Shown here: positions 42,411 through 54,513 of the stretch, in pieces
Position numbering within the stretch: position 1 is the first letter of the stretch
How the letters are laid out: every line of letters begins with the position of its first letter
Origin: Platanthera guangdongensis
Taxonomy: Eukaryota > Streptophyta > Magnoliopsida > Asparagales > Orchidaceae
Direction of reading: 5' to 3'
Length of the DNA: 64,000 bases
Assembly (NCBI GenBank): GCA_039583875.1
Contig: CM077151.1
Span: 114,470,609 to 114,534,608, forward strand
Made by a program: the position numbers and the translations under genes
The notes under the pieces: generated by a model
Seen by the model: only the letters and a program-made list of their open reading frames with translations
What the model was told of the DNA's origin: nothing
Database searches by the model: none

Positions 42411-42519
42411 TAATCCCCACACTTTTTTAGTTTTGAAGGGAACTTCGAAAAAGTTGGACACCTACGAAAACTTGTGGTCAATCCCCTGAAAATCGATTGA
42501 AAAAGAGAATGGCAAGAGA
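42411..42519. other. Internal 3' margin of the gag-only element
   Basis: Beside the left LTR the plus strand reads TAATCCCCACACTTTTTTAG, so on the minus strand a purine-rich AAAAAAGTGTGGGGATTA precedes the LTR and is the likely PPT (42411-42430). Confidence 0.6.
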
Positions 42520-43735
42520 GAGCAAGTACCTGATGTCTTTCCTACTGAGAATCTAAGAACACTTACTTTTCTTCTGCAAGGAAGAAGAGTTAAAGTAAGC
42601 ATAAAAAGAACGAAGCTTGCAAGTACCTAAAAAATATCACGTGAAGCGAAGAAGACTTGCGAGCATCTTTTGCTGGAGTCTGCCTAATAGAACTCGGGGA
42701 AAGTTCAAGTAAAAAGGTGCGAGTACCTCAAGAGAACTCGCCAAAACATGCTAATCTCTGCAACAGAGAAGTTAGAACAAGTAAAATAGAAAATAAGCGT
42801 GAGTACCTGAGGAGAAACTTACGAGCACTTGTTAATCTCTGCAAAAGAGAAGTAAGATGTAGGCAAAAGAAAAAGATAAAGCGTGAGTACCTGTGAAGAA
42901 CTCGCGGGCACCTGTGAATCTCTGCAAAAGTGAAGTTAAAGAAGGTAAAGAAGAAATAATCGCGGGTAACTGAAGAGAACTTCTGGGTACCTGCTAATAT
43001 CTACAAAATATAAGTTAGAGTAGGTAAAGAAGAAACAATTGCGAGTACCTGAAGAGAACTCACGAGCACCTGCTAATCTTTGCAAAAAAGAAGTTAGAGT
43101 AGGCATTGAAGAAACAATCACGAGTACCTGAGGAGAACTCACGGGCAGCTGCTAATCTCTGCATAAGAGAATTTAGAGCAGGTAAAGAAGAATTAATCGC
43201 AAGTACCTGAAGAGAACTCGCGGGCACCTGCTAATCTCTGCAAAAGAGAATTTAAAGCAGGTAAAGAAGAAAATATTCACGAGTACCTGAAGAGAACTCG
43301 CGGGCACCCGCTACTCTTTTCAAAAGAGACGTTAGAGCAGGTAAAGAAGAAACAATCGCGAGTACCTGAAGAGAACTCGCGGGCACCTGCTAATACCTGT
43401 AAAAGAGAAGTTAGAGCAGGTAAAGAAGAAACAATCGCGAGTACCTAAAAAGAACTCATGGGCACCTGTTAATCTCTGCAATAGACAAGTTAGAGCAGGT
43501 AAAGAAGAAACAATCACAAGTACTGAAGAGAACTTGCAGGCACATACTAATCCCTGCAATAGAGAAGTTAGAGCATGTAAAGAAGAAACAATCGGGAGTA
43601 CTAGAAGCGAACTCGCAGGAATCTGCTAATCTCTGCAATAGAGAAGTTAGAGCAGGTAAAGAAGAAATAATTGCGAGTACCTGAAGAGAACTTGCGGATA
43701 TCATGCAAATCTCTTCGATAAAGAAGGACCGGAGC
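42520..43735. repeat. About 79-bp minisatellite in the gag-only element, 12-13 copies plus decayed ones
   Basis: The unit contains CGAGTACCTGAAGAGAACTCG (an inverted repeat with CGAGT/ACTCG), GGGCACCTGCTAATCTCTGC and AAGTTAGAGCAGGTAAAGAAG. The phrase AATCTCTGCAA or a variant recurs near 42753, 42833, 42913, 42990, 43072, 43150, 43230, 43309, 43470, 43549, 43627 and 43708. The same repeat, inverted, fills 55014-55811. Confidence 0.92.
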
Positions 43736-44405
43736 AGGAATATAGAATATAGCCAAAAAAAGTGAAACGACTACTTAAGGAGTACAGATTTAGGTGACCA
43801 AGTGGGCAGAGCTTTTCTCACGAGGTCACGAGGGATGTAAACTCAAGAAAGAGAGAAGGAAACACCTCTACTAAGAGATGACACTGAATAATGGAGTAAA
43901 AAGCTTTAAAGTCGACCACTAAGGAGTGGGTTTGATTACCGCAAAAAGCTTTCAGGCGACCACTAAAAAGAGGGTTTGATTGCCTCTTTGGAAATATGGC
44001 TACCATGCTAAGTGGGTTTGATTGTAGAAAGTTTCCAAAATAAATTATATCGTGCGAACAATTGAAAAGCATGGTTGAAAGAGATTGGGTAAATCAAACT
44101 TTACCACTAATAAATTTTGAAAATAGCTTCAGCAATGAGTGAGTACTCGATGTTGCAAGAGATGATTTTACAACGATGCTTTTAAGAAATATATTCTTAC
44201 AACTTGCCTTCCTTCAGCAGTTTTTCCATGAGCTTATGAAGAGCTCAACATTTTTCTATATCATGACCCACACACATGTGGTATGGACAAAATAAATCCT
44301 TGTGACATCTTCAACCAAGTCGTAGGAGAAAAGGCCATTCAAAACTTGGTTCTTGTCTGATAAAGTGAAGAACTTACTTCATAGAGATAGTTAAGTTTGT
44401 ACATT
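43736..44405. other. Non-coding interior of the gag-only element
   Basis: It holds a shorter repeat, AAAAGC-TTT-x-GGCGACCACTAA...GGGTTTGATT, seen about three times at 43900-44030. No protein domain is seen on either strand. Confidence 0.5.
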
Positions 44406-45281
44406 TTATTTTTGATCCAGCCTGCTTTTATTTGTGAGGGGAAGGAGACTTGTAATCATAAGTTTGAGACGACATATCAGAGTTATCAAAACTAGATTCT
44501 GAATGCTTTCATTGAGATGTAGATGAATTCCCACGATCATAATATACATGTTGAGATTCTGGGAGATTAGGATCCTAATCGTATTACAATAGGTTGTTGT
44601 TATGATCAAGAGGTGGATAGTCATGAAGAGATCCATCATCCAGCAGATGCATGAAATCTTTTCTTGCGCTTGAGCCATATGATTTAGATGAGCTGTATAG
44701 CCAGAATTCGCTACTTCACCTCCAATGAACTGATTTACATAATTAATAAGGTCCCCATAGGTTTTAAGGTCCATTACAATGGCTTCAAATTTTAGAGGGC
44801 CTTCTTGAAATCTACTTATGAAAGCACAATTGTAATAGTCTTGATTAGTATTGATAATGTCAAGAGTTTCCTTTTGAAATCGTTCGATGAAATGTGCATT
44901 AGACTCATCATCTCCTTGCTTGATATGAAAAAGAGATGAAAGGTCTTTCTTTCTCTTCCTAAAGGTTCCAAACCTTGAGATAAATTGTCTTTGAAGATCA
45001 CTAAAACAAGTCATTGAAAGAGGTGGTAAATGATAGAACCAATCCAGCACTTAAGCTCCAAGAGAGATAACAAAAAGCTTGCATTTGATAGCATCTGAAA
45101 GAGCTTTTAACGAAACAATTAATTCGAAAGCTTGTAAGTGAGATATCAGATCACTTGTCCCAGAATAGATTGGTAGACTAGGTTCTTTGAAATTATATGG
45201 AACCACTTCCTTTCAAATATGAGATGTAAAGGGAGAAGAAACTTGCTCTTCCCCTGCATAATATGTTAGTCCATCAGCCAT
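44406..45281 (-). pseudogene. gag of the gag-only element
   Basis: A single minus-strand frame begins at ATG 45281 (MADGLTYYAGEEQ) and is interrupted by TGA near 45217 and TAA near 45053. It has the Gypsy-type retrotransposon gag domain: EPSLPIYSGTSDLISHLQAFE, DAIKCKLFVISLGA, LDWFYHLPPLS, FSDLQRQFISRF, HIKQGDDESNAHFIERFQKETLDI. The C-terminus after residue about 220 is diverged and shows no zinc knuckle. It is the only coding domain of the element. Confidence 0.82.
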
Positions 45282-45467
45282 GTGAAAGTAAGAGTTCATA
45301 CTTAACCTGATGGCGCTATGATGCAAGAGGGATTCTTTTTCTCTAAGTTGCAAAAAGGATCAAAGATTATAACAGCTTGAATCTTGGTTGTATTTTGAAT
45401 TCAATCCCCCATCTTCACTGCAAATGTTGTTCATCAATTGCTCAGAATCTGAAGGTCACGTGTTAAC
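45282..45467 (-). other. Leader and primer-site region of the gag-only element
   Basis: The sequence beside the 5' LTR reads GAATCTGAAGGTCACGTGTTAAC on the plus strand. It matches no tRNA 3' CCA end that I know but resembles an internal part of plant tRNA-Phe (ATCTGAAGGTCGCGTGTT). The primer therefore remains uncertain. Confidence 0.45.
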
Positions 45468-46938
45468 TGTTGGTGTAGAAATGGCACCACCAGGTAATGG
45501 TGTTTGATCTGGTGGGGATGATGGAGGAGATGAGACTGCTGAGCAGCTGGTTACTTTTAGCCGTGAGTGAAGAAAATGAGAGAAGAGGAAGAGAGAAAAG
45601 AGGAGCCGCTAGCATGCGGCTAGACCAGACTTCGCCCGCCACAGCAATTGCCACTTATATGATGGGCTTTCCCTTTATTTTGAAAACAGTATTACAACTG
45701 ATGTAAGGGTTCCTTTAGCACAAAACAAAGAAATAAAGTTAAAATACAAGAGGCTGTCAGCTAGAAAAAGGGTAAGTCACGCAGGCCGCTGCGGGCTATC
45801 CCTGGTGGCCAGACCGTGCAGGTTGATCACTCAAGTGTGCAGGACACAAGGCTGCAAGATGAACTTTGCTGAAGGAGCCAAGTATAGAGGGCTAGCTGCT
45901 CGGGAAAATCATGGAGGCCGCTCAGTCAGGATGATATTATCCGCTTGGGAGCTGGCAAACAGGAAACTGTAGCCGCAGGGTTGGCTCTATAGGTTCCCCC
46001 TCTCCATCCTTCCCTCTGAATGGATATAGTGGTCTATTTATAGGCTTGGGTAGGAGACAGTCTTGGTAACGTTACCCCCTGTATGTCGATGAGTTGTGCG
46101 AGTAGATAAGGAATCTACTGAGTCTATGACTGCTGCTCGGAGGAGAGTCCGCCCCAGGCTGGGCGGATACATTGAAGACAAGTATGCACTCATCGCGCGG
46201 AGAGGAAGACGATTGGGCCAGGGAACAATCCGCCTCCCGTTGGGCAGATAGAGGAGTTGTCCGCCTCTGCTAGGTGGACAGAGAGAACTGGAAACCACAT
46301 CTATCAAACAGAGAGATGGGTATGTCATACCTACTGCTGGGCTGATACGGCGAGCTGAAGCTCACCTCTATTGATCAGGAAGACGGGCAGTCCACTACTG
46401 CTTAAGCGAACACAAGAGAAGTCTGCCTCTGCTAGGCAGATAAGAGAAGATCGGGGCTCGCCTCTACCTCACAGAGAATTCCACGCGGGCTGGGAAAACA
46501 CCAAGAAAGGGAGTTTGTGCCTGTCGAGAGGCGAACTGGAGCCAGACCCCATCGGGCTGAGAAGGGTCCACACGAGGTGGGTGGACACTACAACCATAAG
46601 CCCGCACCTCTTTATTAGAGTGCAAAGCAGTCCACCAATGAGCCGAGCAGTACGCACCTATTGAAGTGAGAGCTAAGGTGCGATTAGCTGACCTAACCGC
46701 GCGGCCCGTAGAGGCAGACTATAGAAGCAGTCAGCATCTATAGAACACACAGTTGCTGTGCGGACATGGTGGTTAGGCCTGGGAGACCTCCCTAGTAGCA
46801 TGGTCTGGGCGGACAGAGAAAACTATCCGCCCGACTAGAAGAGGGCCGAGATGGGTCGCAACCACTAAGGGAACCTGAAGCAGGCCGCGACTCACGAGCT
46901 AGCTACCTTGGGAAGGATCGCCAATTTCTGGGTTAACA
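45468..46938 (-). mobile_element. 5' LTR of the gag-only element (right copy)
   Basis: 1471 bp, TGTTGGTGTAG to GGTTAACA, homologous to the left copy with many substitutions and several indels. Confidence 0.82.
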
Positions 46939-46943
46939 GTTCG

Positions 46944-47550
46944 AGACTTTGCTCTTCAGAGTTCTTCAATCACGAATGCGAGGAAGATATTTCACTTTTC
47001 CTTGCACGGAGATGGTGGTTTGCAACTACAGTGGTTGTGGACGAACCTTAGGTTTGTAATTCTCCCCTTATCTCCTTAGAAAAAGAAACGCACACTTTTA
47101 TAGCCTCTTTATAAATAAGCTACTGTCGGTGGTAGAGCTAGCTCTTAGATGTAGGTCATTTTACGTGGTGTCGCTGACTATCCATCAAATTAGTGAAAAT
47201 ATCCTAAAGTTTATTCGTCTCTTTTGGATACCACGGAGCGGTAAGGCTAGAGCCCGGCCGTAGCATTTCTTATTGATGCACATGACTCGACGGTCGTCGA
47301 GATGGCCAGCACCCGGTGGTAGGGCTAGCGCCCGGCGGTAAGTCACATAGAAAAATCATTTCGTGCTAATCTTAAATTCTGCTTGATAGCGCCAGCTTTA
47401 GAGCTAACGCTCGACGGTCGGTCACAGAGATTGAAAATCTCCTTCTTCATACTTATAAACCTACACACTATACCCAACAAAAGTTTGATCAAAAATGGCT
47501 TGGGATTTGCTATTGTCAAACTAAAGAGATGCGGACCATGGGTTATAACA
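46944..47550 (-). mobile_element. Copia C LTR, right half
   Basis: It continues the LTR begun at 40063. A TATA-like TTTATAAATAA lies at 47108-47118. On the minus strand the LTR starts TGTTATAACCCATGG at 47550. Confidence 0.62.
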
Positions 47551-48513
47551 AACTCCTCCTTTTGATAATATCAAATCTGTTCATGAGATATAAATCATTA
47601 GTCGCATGGTATCGTATAATCCAACAATACGCATGAAATATAACGAGGTTTACGAATCAAGATTCCCCAGTATGACAGATGTATAACTCCTTCTACATGT
47701 GTGCTCCTCCAACATGTGTGATACCCCTACATGTATGCTCCCCCTACACGTGTGCTCCCCCTACACGTGATCTTCCTCTAGGTGACTAGCATGACACATA
47801 CTCATGAGCAAACAAATCTCCCCCCTTTAATATTATTGAAAGAGCGGGGAATCAATGGTAGTGTCTTGAGATTAAGCAGAGAGATGAAGTTTTGGCAAAA
47901 TAAACACAAAAGTTTGGGAGAAAATAAATACGAGTTGGGCACAATGATTGCATACCAAGCAAACATAAGAAAAACATTTGATTTAAATATTGGCAGAGCA
48001 TAAGAAATTTTTGACAAAACATGTGAATCTAAATACACAAGATTTGCCGTGCAATGTCAGGTTTTTATGATATCATTTATTAAGTAAATTTAGGATAAAT
48101 TTAATATACCACTTGTTTTTTAGAAATTTTCCATGATCGAGCTTGAAAAAGTAAAGCATACACTTCTTATATGATCACTCCCCCTAAATACATGTTTCCT
48201 ATAAGATTTTTAACGTACTTGCCTCAATTTGTAGATTTATGCAATATGTTCTCCCTCATTGTGGCAAAATGAAAAGGAGGGTGGAGATGAGTGTATGCAA
48301 TAAGAATTAATGAAAACTATATAGAGATGAAAATAGGATGCAATGTGCAAACTCATAGATACCACTTCACTATTTGTCGACATCATGTATGCATGATTGA
48401 ATAAGGTAGAATAATGATAAAGTATGAGAATACCACTTGTAAAGCAAATAATAACACTTGATGAATAAACTTTACCCTTGTTGACAAATTAGATAATCAT
48501 GATTCAGTACAAG
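47551..48513 (-). mobile_element. Copia C internal 3' end with polypurine tract
   Basis: On the minus strand TCAAAAGGAGGAGTT (47565-47551) precedes the LTR start, and upstream lies TTGATATTATCAAAAGG, typical of the PPT region of SIRE-like Copia elements. A 17-bp repeat (ACA(T/C)GTGTGCTCCCCCT variants, five copies) lies at 47693-47778. No RNase H or other domain was recognised in the rest; it is AT-rich and non-coding as far as I can see. Confidence 0.55.
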
Positions 48514-49641
48514 TGATGTAGGCTAAGGGGTTTATGAGGTTATTTAATATGAAATTTGAGTTACTTCGTAGATTCGAAGTTCTTTTATGTTAAACACTTA
48601 AGTTATATGAAAGTTGGCCTTAAAAGAAATAGCAAGACGGAAATGTGATCATCAACAACTGGTGTCGTGCGATGAGCTGCTAACCGATAATGTCTAATCT
48701 TACAATCACGTAGAAGAATAATACAAAGGCTTTGAAAGAGAAATATCATAGCCAAACTACTTTTGTTTTTTCAGTTGAGGGATAACTTGAGCTAGTACCA
48801 ATCTGGCAGTCCTTCGCGGGGTCATTGCCTACTCCTTCCTTGAAAGTCCTTCTTGAAGGGTCGTACACTCTCACTCTCAGTTGCCCTTCACTTAGAGGAA
48901 AAAGTACAAAGAAGAACAATGTAGTAATAGCTAACAATTGCAATTTTCATTCATTCAAAGGATGATTACAACAAGAGCATTCATACCTATTTTCAGATCT
49001 TAAGAGCCATGAAAGGTGAGGAGGGAATGACTTTGGAGTCCATGTATTTGGTTGGAGGTTGGGCCATCATTATGGTGGTCTTTAGTCACATGTTTGAATG
49101 ATGATGAAAATAAGGTAGCTTATGTGTGAAAGGAGAGAACTTTGTGGTGGCTATTATGGCATGAAGAAAATAAAGTGGTTCATGTGTGAAAAGGGGGTGG
49201 TTTATGGTGGCTAATAATGACATGTAGGAAATAAAGTGATTTTTGTGTGAAAAGGGGGTGGTTTGGCGGCCCTTCATGACTTGTAGAAATTTAAGTGGTT
49301 TATGTGTGAAAAGAGGGAGGTTTATGGTAGTCATCATGACATAAAGAAAAAAAGGTGGTTTATATGTGAAAATGGGTTGGTTTAACATGTGGGCTAAGTT
49401 TGTTATGTTTGGATTGTATTGGGCTTGGCTTGCTCAAGATCTATAATTATCCTACAATATGAAAACGTCATATTACATAAGTAATAGCCCAAAATACATA
49501 AGGCTTAAAAGCGTGTGAGCTAATAAGTATGCTCAAAATAAAATACATAATAGAAATACAGATTTAATTTGAATAGTCATTGACATCATGCGTGTCGACG
49601 TCAACATTTTTTATCGTCTTGATTTAACTTGTCCTACATCA
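48514..49641 (-). mobile_element. 3' LTR of a chromodomain Gypsy element
   Basis: On the minus strand it starts TGATGTAGGACAAG at 49641, directly after the stop codon and purine stretch CTGGGGAGC. It would end CCTACATCA at 48514, giving 9-bp inverted termini TGATGTAGG/CCTACATCA. Length is about 1128 bp. It contains a minisatellite (49100-49390) and a minus-strand frame (48943-48746) with a hydrophobic N-terminus but no in-frame ATG. The left boundary rests on the inverted termini only. Confidence 0.5.
49100..49395. repeat. About 60-bp tandem repeat, five copies
   Basis: The unit contains GTGGTT(T/C)ATGTGTGAAAAGGGGGTGGTTTATGGTGGC(T/C)A and a variable ATGACATGAAGAAAATAAA. The 100-codon minus-strand frame over it (TINLPLFTHKPL-type repeats) is a by-product. 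Confidence 0.85.
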
Positions 49642-52600
49642 GCTCCCCAGGCTTTAAAGAATTCGATTATGTCGAATGTGAGTCTATGTAAGTTTATAGG
49701 AGCTCTGAATCCAACTGTTGTGGCTCTTCAATGGTAATCCATGAATCATCAATTTGGGATAGACCTTTCCAACGAACAAGGAAGCGTTGAGTAACACCAT
49801 CAACTAAAAATATCACTTGCTCATCAAGTATTTGCTCTGGACGATGAGACCTCAGACGTCTCGTGGAAGGCGCAGGCAGTTGTCTACCCTCTAGTTCATG
49901 TATGTTAGTACTAATAGGAGTATCTGCATCGAAACCATAATACTTAGTTTAGATCGGCAATATTAAATACTGATGAATAACCAGCATCTATAGGTATATC
50001 TAATTCAAAAGCATAATTATTAATCTTTTTAATGATCTTGTATGGACCAGCTATTTTATTGGTTAGCTTCTTAAGAGTGCCTAAGGGCATTCTTTCTAGT
50101 CTCACCTTCAAAAGCACCATGTCTCCGACTGCAAATTCAACGGGGTGTTTGTGTTGATCAGTAGCTTTCTTATAGCTTTCAATTTTTAATGTAAGTTTTT
50201 GTCGAATCTACTTATGTAACTCATGTATGTGTTTATCAAATGATGATGCAAATGTTGATGTCTTATAAGTAGAAGGTAAATCAATGAGATCAATGGGCTT
50301 TCTTAGGTCATATCCTATAATAATTTAAAAAGGTGACATACCTGTGGATCTATTAATAGAACTATTATAAGCAAACTCGACGATATACAGAACTAAATCC
50401 CAAGTAGCAGAATGTTCAGCGACTAAGCTCCTAAGAATGTCTCCAAGGCTGCAATTCATAACTTCTATTTGACCGTCTGTCTGGGGGTGGTATGCAGTAG
50501 AAAAGGCTAACTTAGTTCCGAATTTCTTCCGTAGGGTTTTTCAAAAATAGATAACAAAGCGCACATCACTATCAGATACAATAGTTTTTGGTAATCCATG
50601 TAGACGACTACTACCTTTATGAAGTGTGGCAATATGTGAGGCATCAGATGTTTTATGACATGGAATGAAATGAGCCATTTTGGAGAAACTATCAACGAAA
50701 CGAATATGAAGTCATAGCGATGTGTTGTGCGTGGTAATCCTAACACAAAGTCCATACTACTAATGTCCACCCAAGGTCTATATGGTATGGGTAAGGGTAT
50801 ATAAGCCAGCCATGGGATTCCCTCGCTTTGTTAATTGACAAATACGACACCGCCCAACAATACGAGCCACGTCACGCTTAAGGCTAGGCCAAAAGATCTA
50901 TCCTCGATGATAGCAATGGTCTTATCTCAGCCAAAATGTCCAGCACCTCCTCCTGCATGCATTTCCTCAATGAGGAAGTCAGGAAGTGAAGAATTAGGAA
51001 TACAAAGATATGTTCCCCGAAATAAGTAGCCATCTCTTATTTGGTACTTAGTCTGAGGTCTCTGGGACTCGGCATTTATGTTGCATAAATCTGACAAAAA
51101 ATCCTTGAATTAATGTAATCATTCTTCATCTGATCAAACCCAGTGACTGTAGTACTCATGACCCCCATAGTAGTACATACTCGACTTAGCGCATCTGCCA
51201 CTTTGTTCTTAGCACCAGATGTTGCTTAAGGACAAATGTGTACTCTTGTAAAAATTGAATCCACTTGGCTTGTCGGGAACTAAGCTTCTTTTGACAGTTT
51301 ATATATTTTAGAGCTTCATGGTCAGAATACAACACAAATTCTTTAAAAAGAAGATAATGTCTCAAATGACGAAGTGATTGAATAATATCATAAGATTTTT
51401 TATCGAAGGTTGAATACTTTTATCAAGCCATATTTAATTTTTCTCTAAAGAATGCAATAGGATGACCTTCTTGCTTTAGGATGCCACCAAGGCCAACTCC
51501 TGAAGCATCACAAGACACTTCAAAAACCTTAGTGAAATCTGGGAGCCTCAAAATAGGGGGCCTTGATAAGCAATTCTTAATCTCTAAGAAGCCTTAGAGT
51601 CTGCAGTATTCCATCTAAATTCACCCTTTTGGGGACATTGAGTGATAAGTGACATTATAGTGCTGAATCCTCGAATAAATCGCCAATAAAAGGTTGTTAA
51701 TCCATGAAAACTACGAACTTCATGAATAGATGATGGTACTAGCCACTCTTGATTGGCTCTTATCGTTTCGGGGTATGCAGAGACTCCTTCACTTGACACA
51801 ACAAAGCCTAAAAATATAGTCGAGGGGGTCATAAATGAACATTTTTTTAAGTGCGCATAAAGTTTATTTTGCCGTAGAATCTCAATACTTATCGAAGATG
51901 TGAAAGGTGATCATCCCTGGATTTGCTAAAAATTAACATATCATCAAAATATACGTCAAGAAATTTCCCAATATGTCGTTGAAGAATATGGGTCATGAAT
52001 CGCATAAATGTGCTTGGGGCATTAGTTAACCCGAATGGCATGACTAACCACTCAAATAACCCTTCTTTTGTTTTAAAGGCAGTCTTCCACTCATCACCTT
52101 CTCGCATGCGGATCTGGTAGTATCCACTTCGAAGATCAATCTTTGAGAAGGTGGTTGCTCCTAACATTATATCTAACATTTCATCAAGTCTTGGTATTGG
52201 AAATCTATATTTAACTTTAATTTTATTATTATCGACTGTCAATGCACATGCGACATGTTCCATCCTTCTTAGGGGTAAGAATGGCAGGAATTGCACGAGG
52301 AGACATACTATCCCTAATGAAGCCTCGACTCAAGAGGTCATCAACCTGACGTTTGAGCTCAGCATGCTCAGTAGGACTCATCTGATAATGGGGTAAGTTT
52401 GGAGTGTAGATCCAGTAATGAGGTCCATTGCATGTTGGATACTTCTTAATGGTGGTAGTTCAGATAGTAACTCTTCTGGACAAACATCTTTGAATTCTTA
52501 TAGGAGGTCACTTACCTCAGATGTTAATGTGTTCATAAGTACCATACTGGGAGAATTTAAGATAACTAGAGCAAACGAACAGGATGGTCTATTTCCTTTT

Positions 52601-53269
52601 TGAAATAATATCTATTAATGATATGAAGTGACTTTTGTTCAATTGGGCCGATGAAGTCACTGGTTGTTTTGTGCATCTTCTTTAGAATTAGCATGTTTAG
52701 GATTGCACACTTACCTCCAAAAACAAATATATATGTATTTGATCGGCCATTATGTGTCACATCCAAATCGTATAACCATGGTCGTCCAAAAAGTATATGT
52801 GCAACATCCATGTGGAGTACATCGCACCATATCTTATCACTATATCGACCTAATTGTATTGGCATCAAACAATGTTTAGAGAGAGATATGGATGTTGTAT
52901 CTATCCATGCAACTTTGTTTTGTCTAGGGTGATGTTCAGTAGTAAGATTTAGTCTAATAAGAGCTATACTTGTGAAAACATTCATGCAACTTCCATTCAA
53001 TAATAATTTTGCATGTATTCTCTCCTATTTTAGTAATTGTTGTAAATATTATTGTGCGCTTCCAATCTTTATCAGTCTGTGGTGTTGTAAGCATACGCCG
53101 CACAACTGCTAACTGATTAGAATCAAGTGCTTCGTAAGATTCTCCATCTTCTTCTAATGGCTTTACTTCACTATCTTCTAAGTCTTGTGATGATTGAAGG
53201 GGTTCAAATCCTATATGAAGGTTACGCGGGCACTGAGATGCATAATTCCCAATTTGTTTGCAAATAAAG
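49642..53269 (-). pseudogene. pol: Chromovirus-type Gypsy gag end and pol, decayed
   Basis: On the minus strand: a gag zinc knuckle with His changed to Asn (CKQIGNYASQC, about 53262-53222); protease region (53000-52566, with VAHILFGRPWLYDLDV); RT (52296-51889, with [25 protein letters not shown] and [10 protein letters not shown] in place of YLDDILIFS); RNase H (51832 to about 51240). The integrase finger (HAGGGAGHFG, about 50980-50830) is followed by the core ([17 protein letters not shown], 50764-50507). A C-terminal chromodomain (about 49850-49700) reads QRFLVRWKGLSQIDDSWITIE in effect, ending at TAA. Frameshifts and stops are frequent. The gag front and 5' LTR are missing because the Copia LTR at 53270 cuts in at the zinc knuckle. 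Confidence 0.85.
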
Positions 53270-54513
53270 TGTTGGATCCCTAGTTTGGATTTGAGCTAAG
53301 GTTCACTATTAGGTTGTTTGACCCACCTTGTATAGCCAGGGTCAAGTTTGTCAGTCTTATAGTTTAGGCTAGTCGTTAGAATCAATCTTTATGGACCAGC
53401 TGCAGTGGACTTCAGGAGACTCAAGTCTTAGAAAAATTTCAGAGTTCAGAATATAAGTTCGATGTTCATCGAACTCAGCTCAATGATAGTCATGCCCTAC
53501 TCAAAGACCTCGGAGTTCCTTCTCTGATTTGAGCTCGACGAAATTCAAGCTCAGGTTGACGAACTCTGCTCCAGACAGATTTCTCAGTTCAACGGACTTG
53601 GAGCTCGGAGAATGTCAGCTATTCTTAGGAACTTGGATCGCTGAGCTCAGGTCGATGAAGGGATTTCTCAGCTCGACGAACTTGGAGTCCAGGTCAACGA
53701 AATCTGCCCTGAGGTTGAAGAAATATGTTCAGAGCCTATATGTTAAGTTTTCCTTATCTGTCCCTCTCTTCATTCCATCCTAAGTCAATAATTCTCTGAG
53801 TAATTAATGCTTAAATTCTCTAAGAATATAGCCGTTGAAGGCAGTATTAATTATGGTTTTCATCAGAGTAATTACTGACTTATTCTCGGGACAGTTGGGG
53901 AAATACAATTAAAGTCAGATATTCCAGCCATTATACTTCCCAGATTTCCTGCAGTAATTAATAGACTCATCTCAAATTCTGAAGGAAAATCGCAGCAACA
54001 TATATAAAGAAAATTTCTCTTGAGAGACAGATAATAATACAGCACACAGAATAGAGGGAGATGACTAATAGAGAGATACTAAGATTCTGACCTTCACTCT
54101 GAAAAGAAATTTTGTTTGCCCTTGTACATTCAAGAAGACTGAAGAAGAACATCATCTACAAAATCAAGAGTCTTCTTCAACTTCAGATTCAGGAATCTTA
54201 GAGATAATATTCAAGTTCGGGGACATTCGTCTTCAAGACAAGCTGAAGACCTACACCCTAAGCAAAGCTCCAGTCTTCCCCGAACATTTTCAATCTCTCA
54301 AGGGGAGCTTCAGCAATCCACTGAAGCTCCCTATGCTAAGCTAGGAAGAGAAGAGAAAGTCATACAAGATTTTTGAATATGTTTTCGGGGAATACTTCAA
54401 AGCTTTTTTAGGGTTTAGGTCTCAGCAAAAACCTAAAGGTGTCCCTCCCAGAAATAGACTTGTAGAAACGATGTTGAATAATTATCTCCAAAGATTGCTG
54501 AATCTGAAGTTGA
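53270..54513 (+). mobile_element. LTR of SIRE-like Copia (copy D), truncated by the gap
   Basis: It starts TGTTGGATCCCTAGTTTGG inside the chromovirus zinc knuckle and matches the start of the 36596 LTR for hundreds of bases (CACCTTGTATAGCCAGGGTCAAG). TCGACGA/TCGTCGA motifs lie at 53458-53712. No PPT precedes it, so it is a 5' LTR or a solo LTR. The last part, about 650 bp by comparison with copy B, would fall in the gap. Confidence 0.85.

Larger units (their letters stand above)
40834..46938 (-). mobile_element. Gag-only non-autonomous LTR retrotransposon (TR-GAG-like), 6105 bp
   Basis: Two direct repeats, 40834-42410 (TGTTGATGCAG...GGTTAACA) and 45468-46938 (TGTTGGTGTAG...GGTTAACA), enclose 3.06 kb. 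The flanking 5-mers are GTTGG (40829-40833) and GTTCG (46939-46943), a one-mismatch target duplication. The interior has a decayed gag on the minus strand and a long minisatellite, but no protease, RT or integrase, so it must have relied on another element. The LTRs have diverged in both bases and length (1577 versus 1471 bp), so it is old. Confidence 0.82.

Noticed and set aside
42520..43735. Satellite or centromeric array
   Set aside because: The array is short, lies inside a bounded LTR element and continues into neither flank.
48746..48943. Possible small secreted peptide gene on the minus strand
   Set aside because: There is no in-frame ATG (a TGA lies just upstream), it falls inside a probable LTR, and the peptide matches no family I know.
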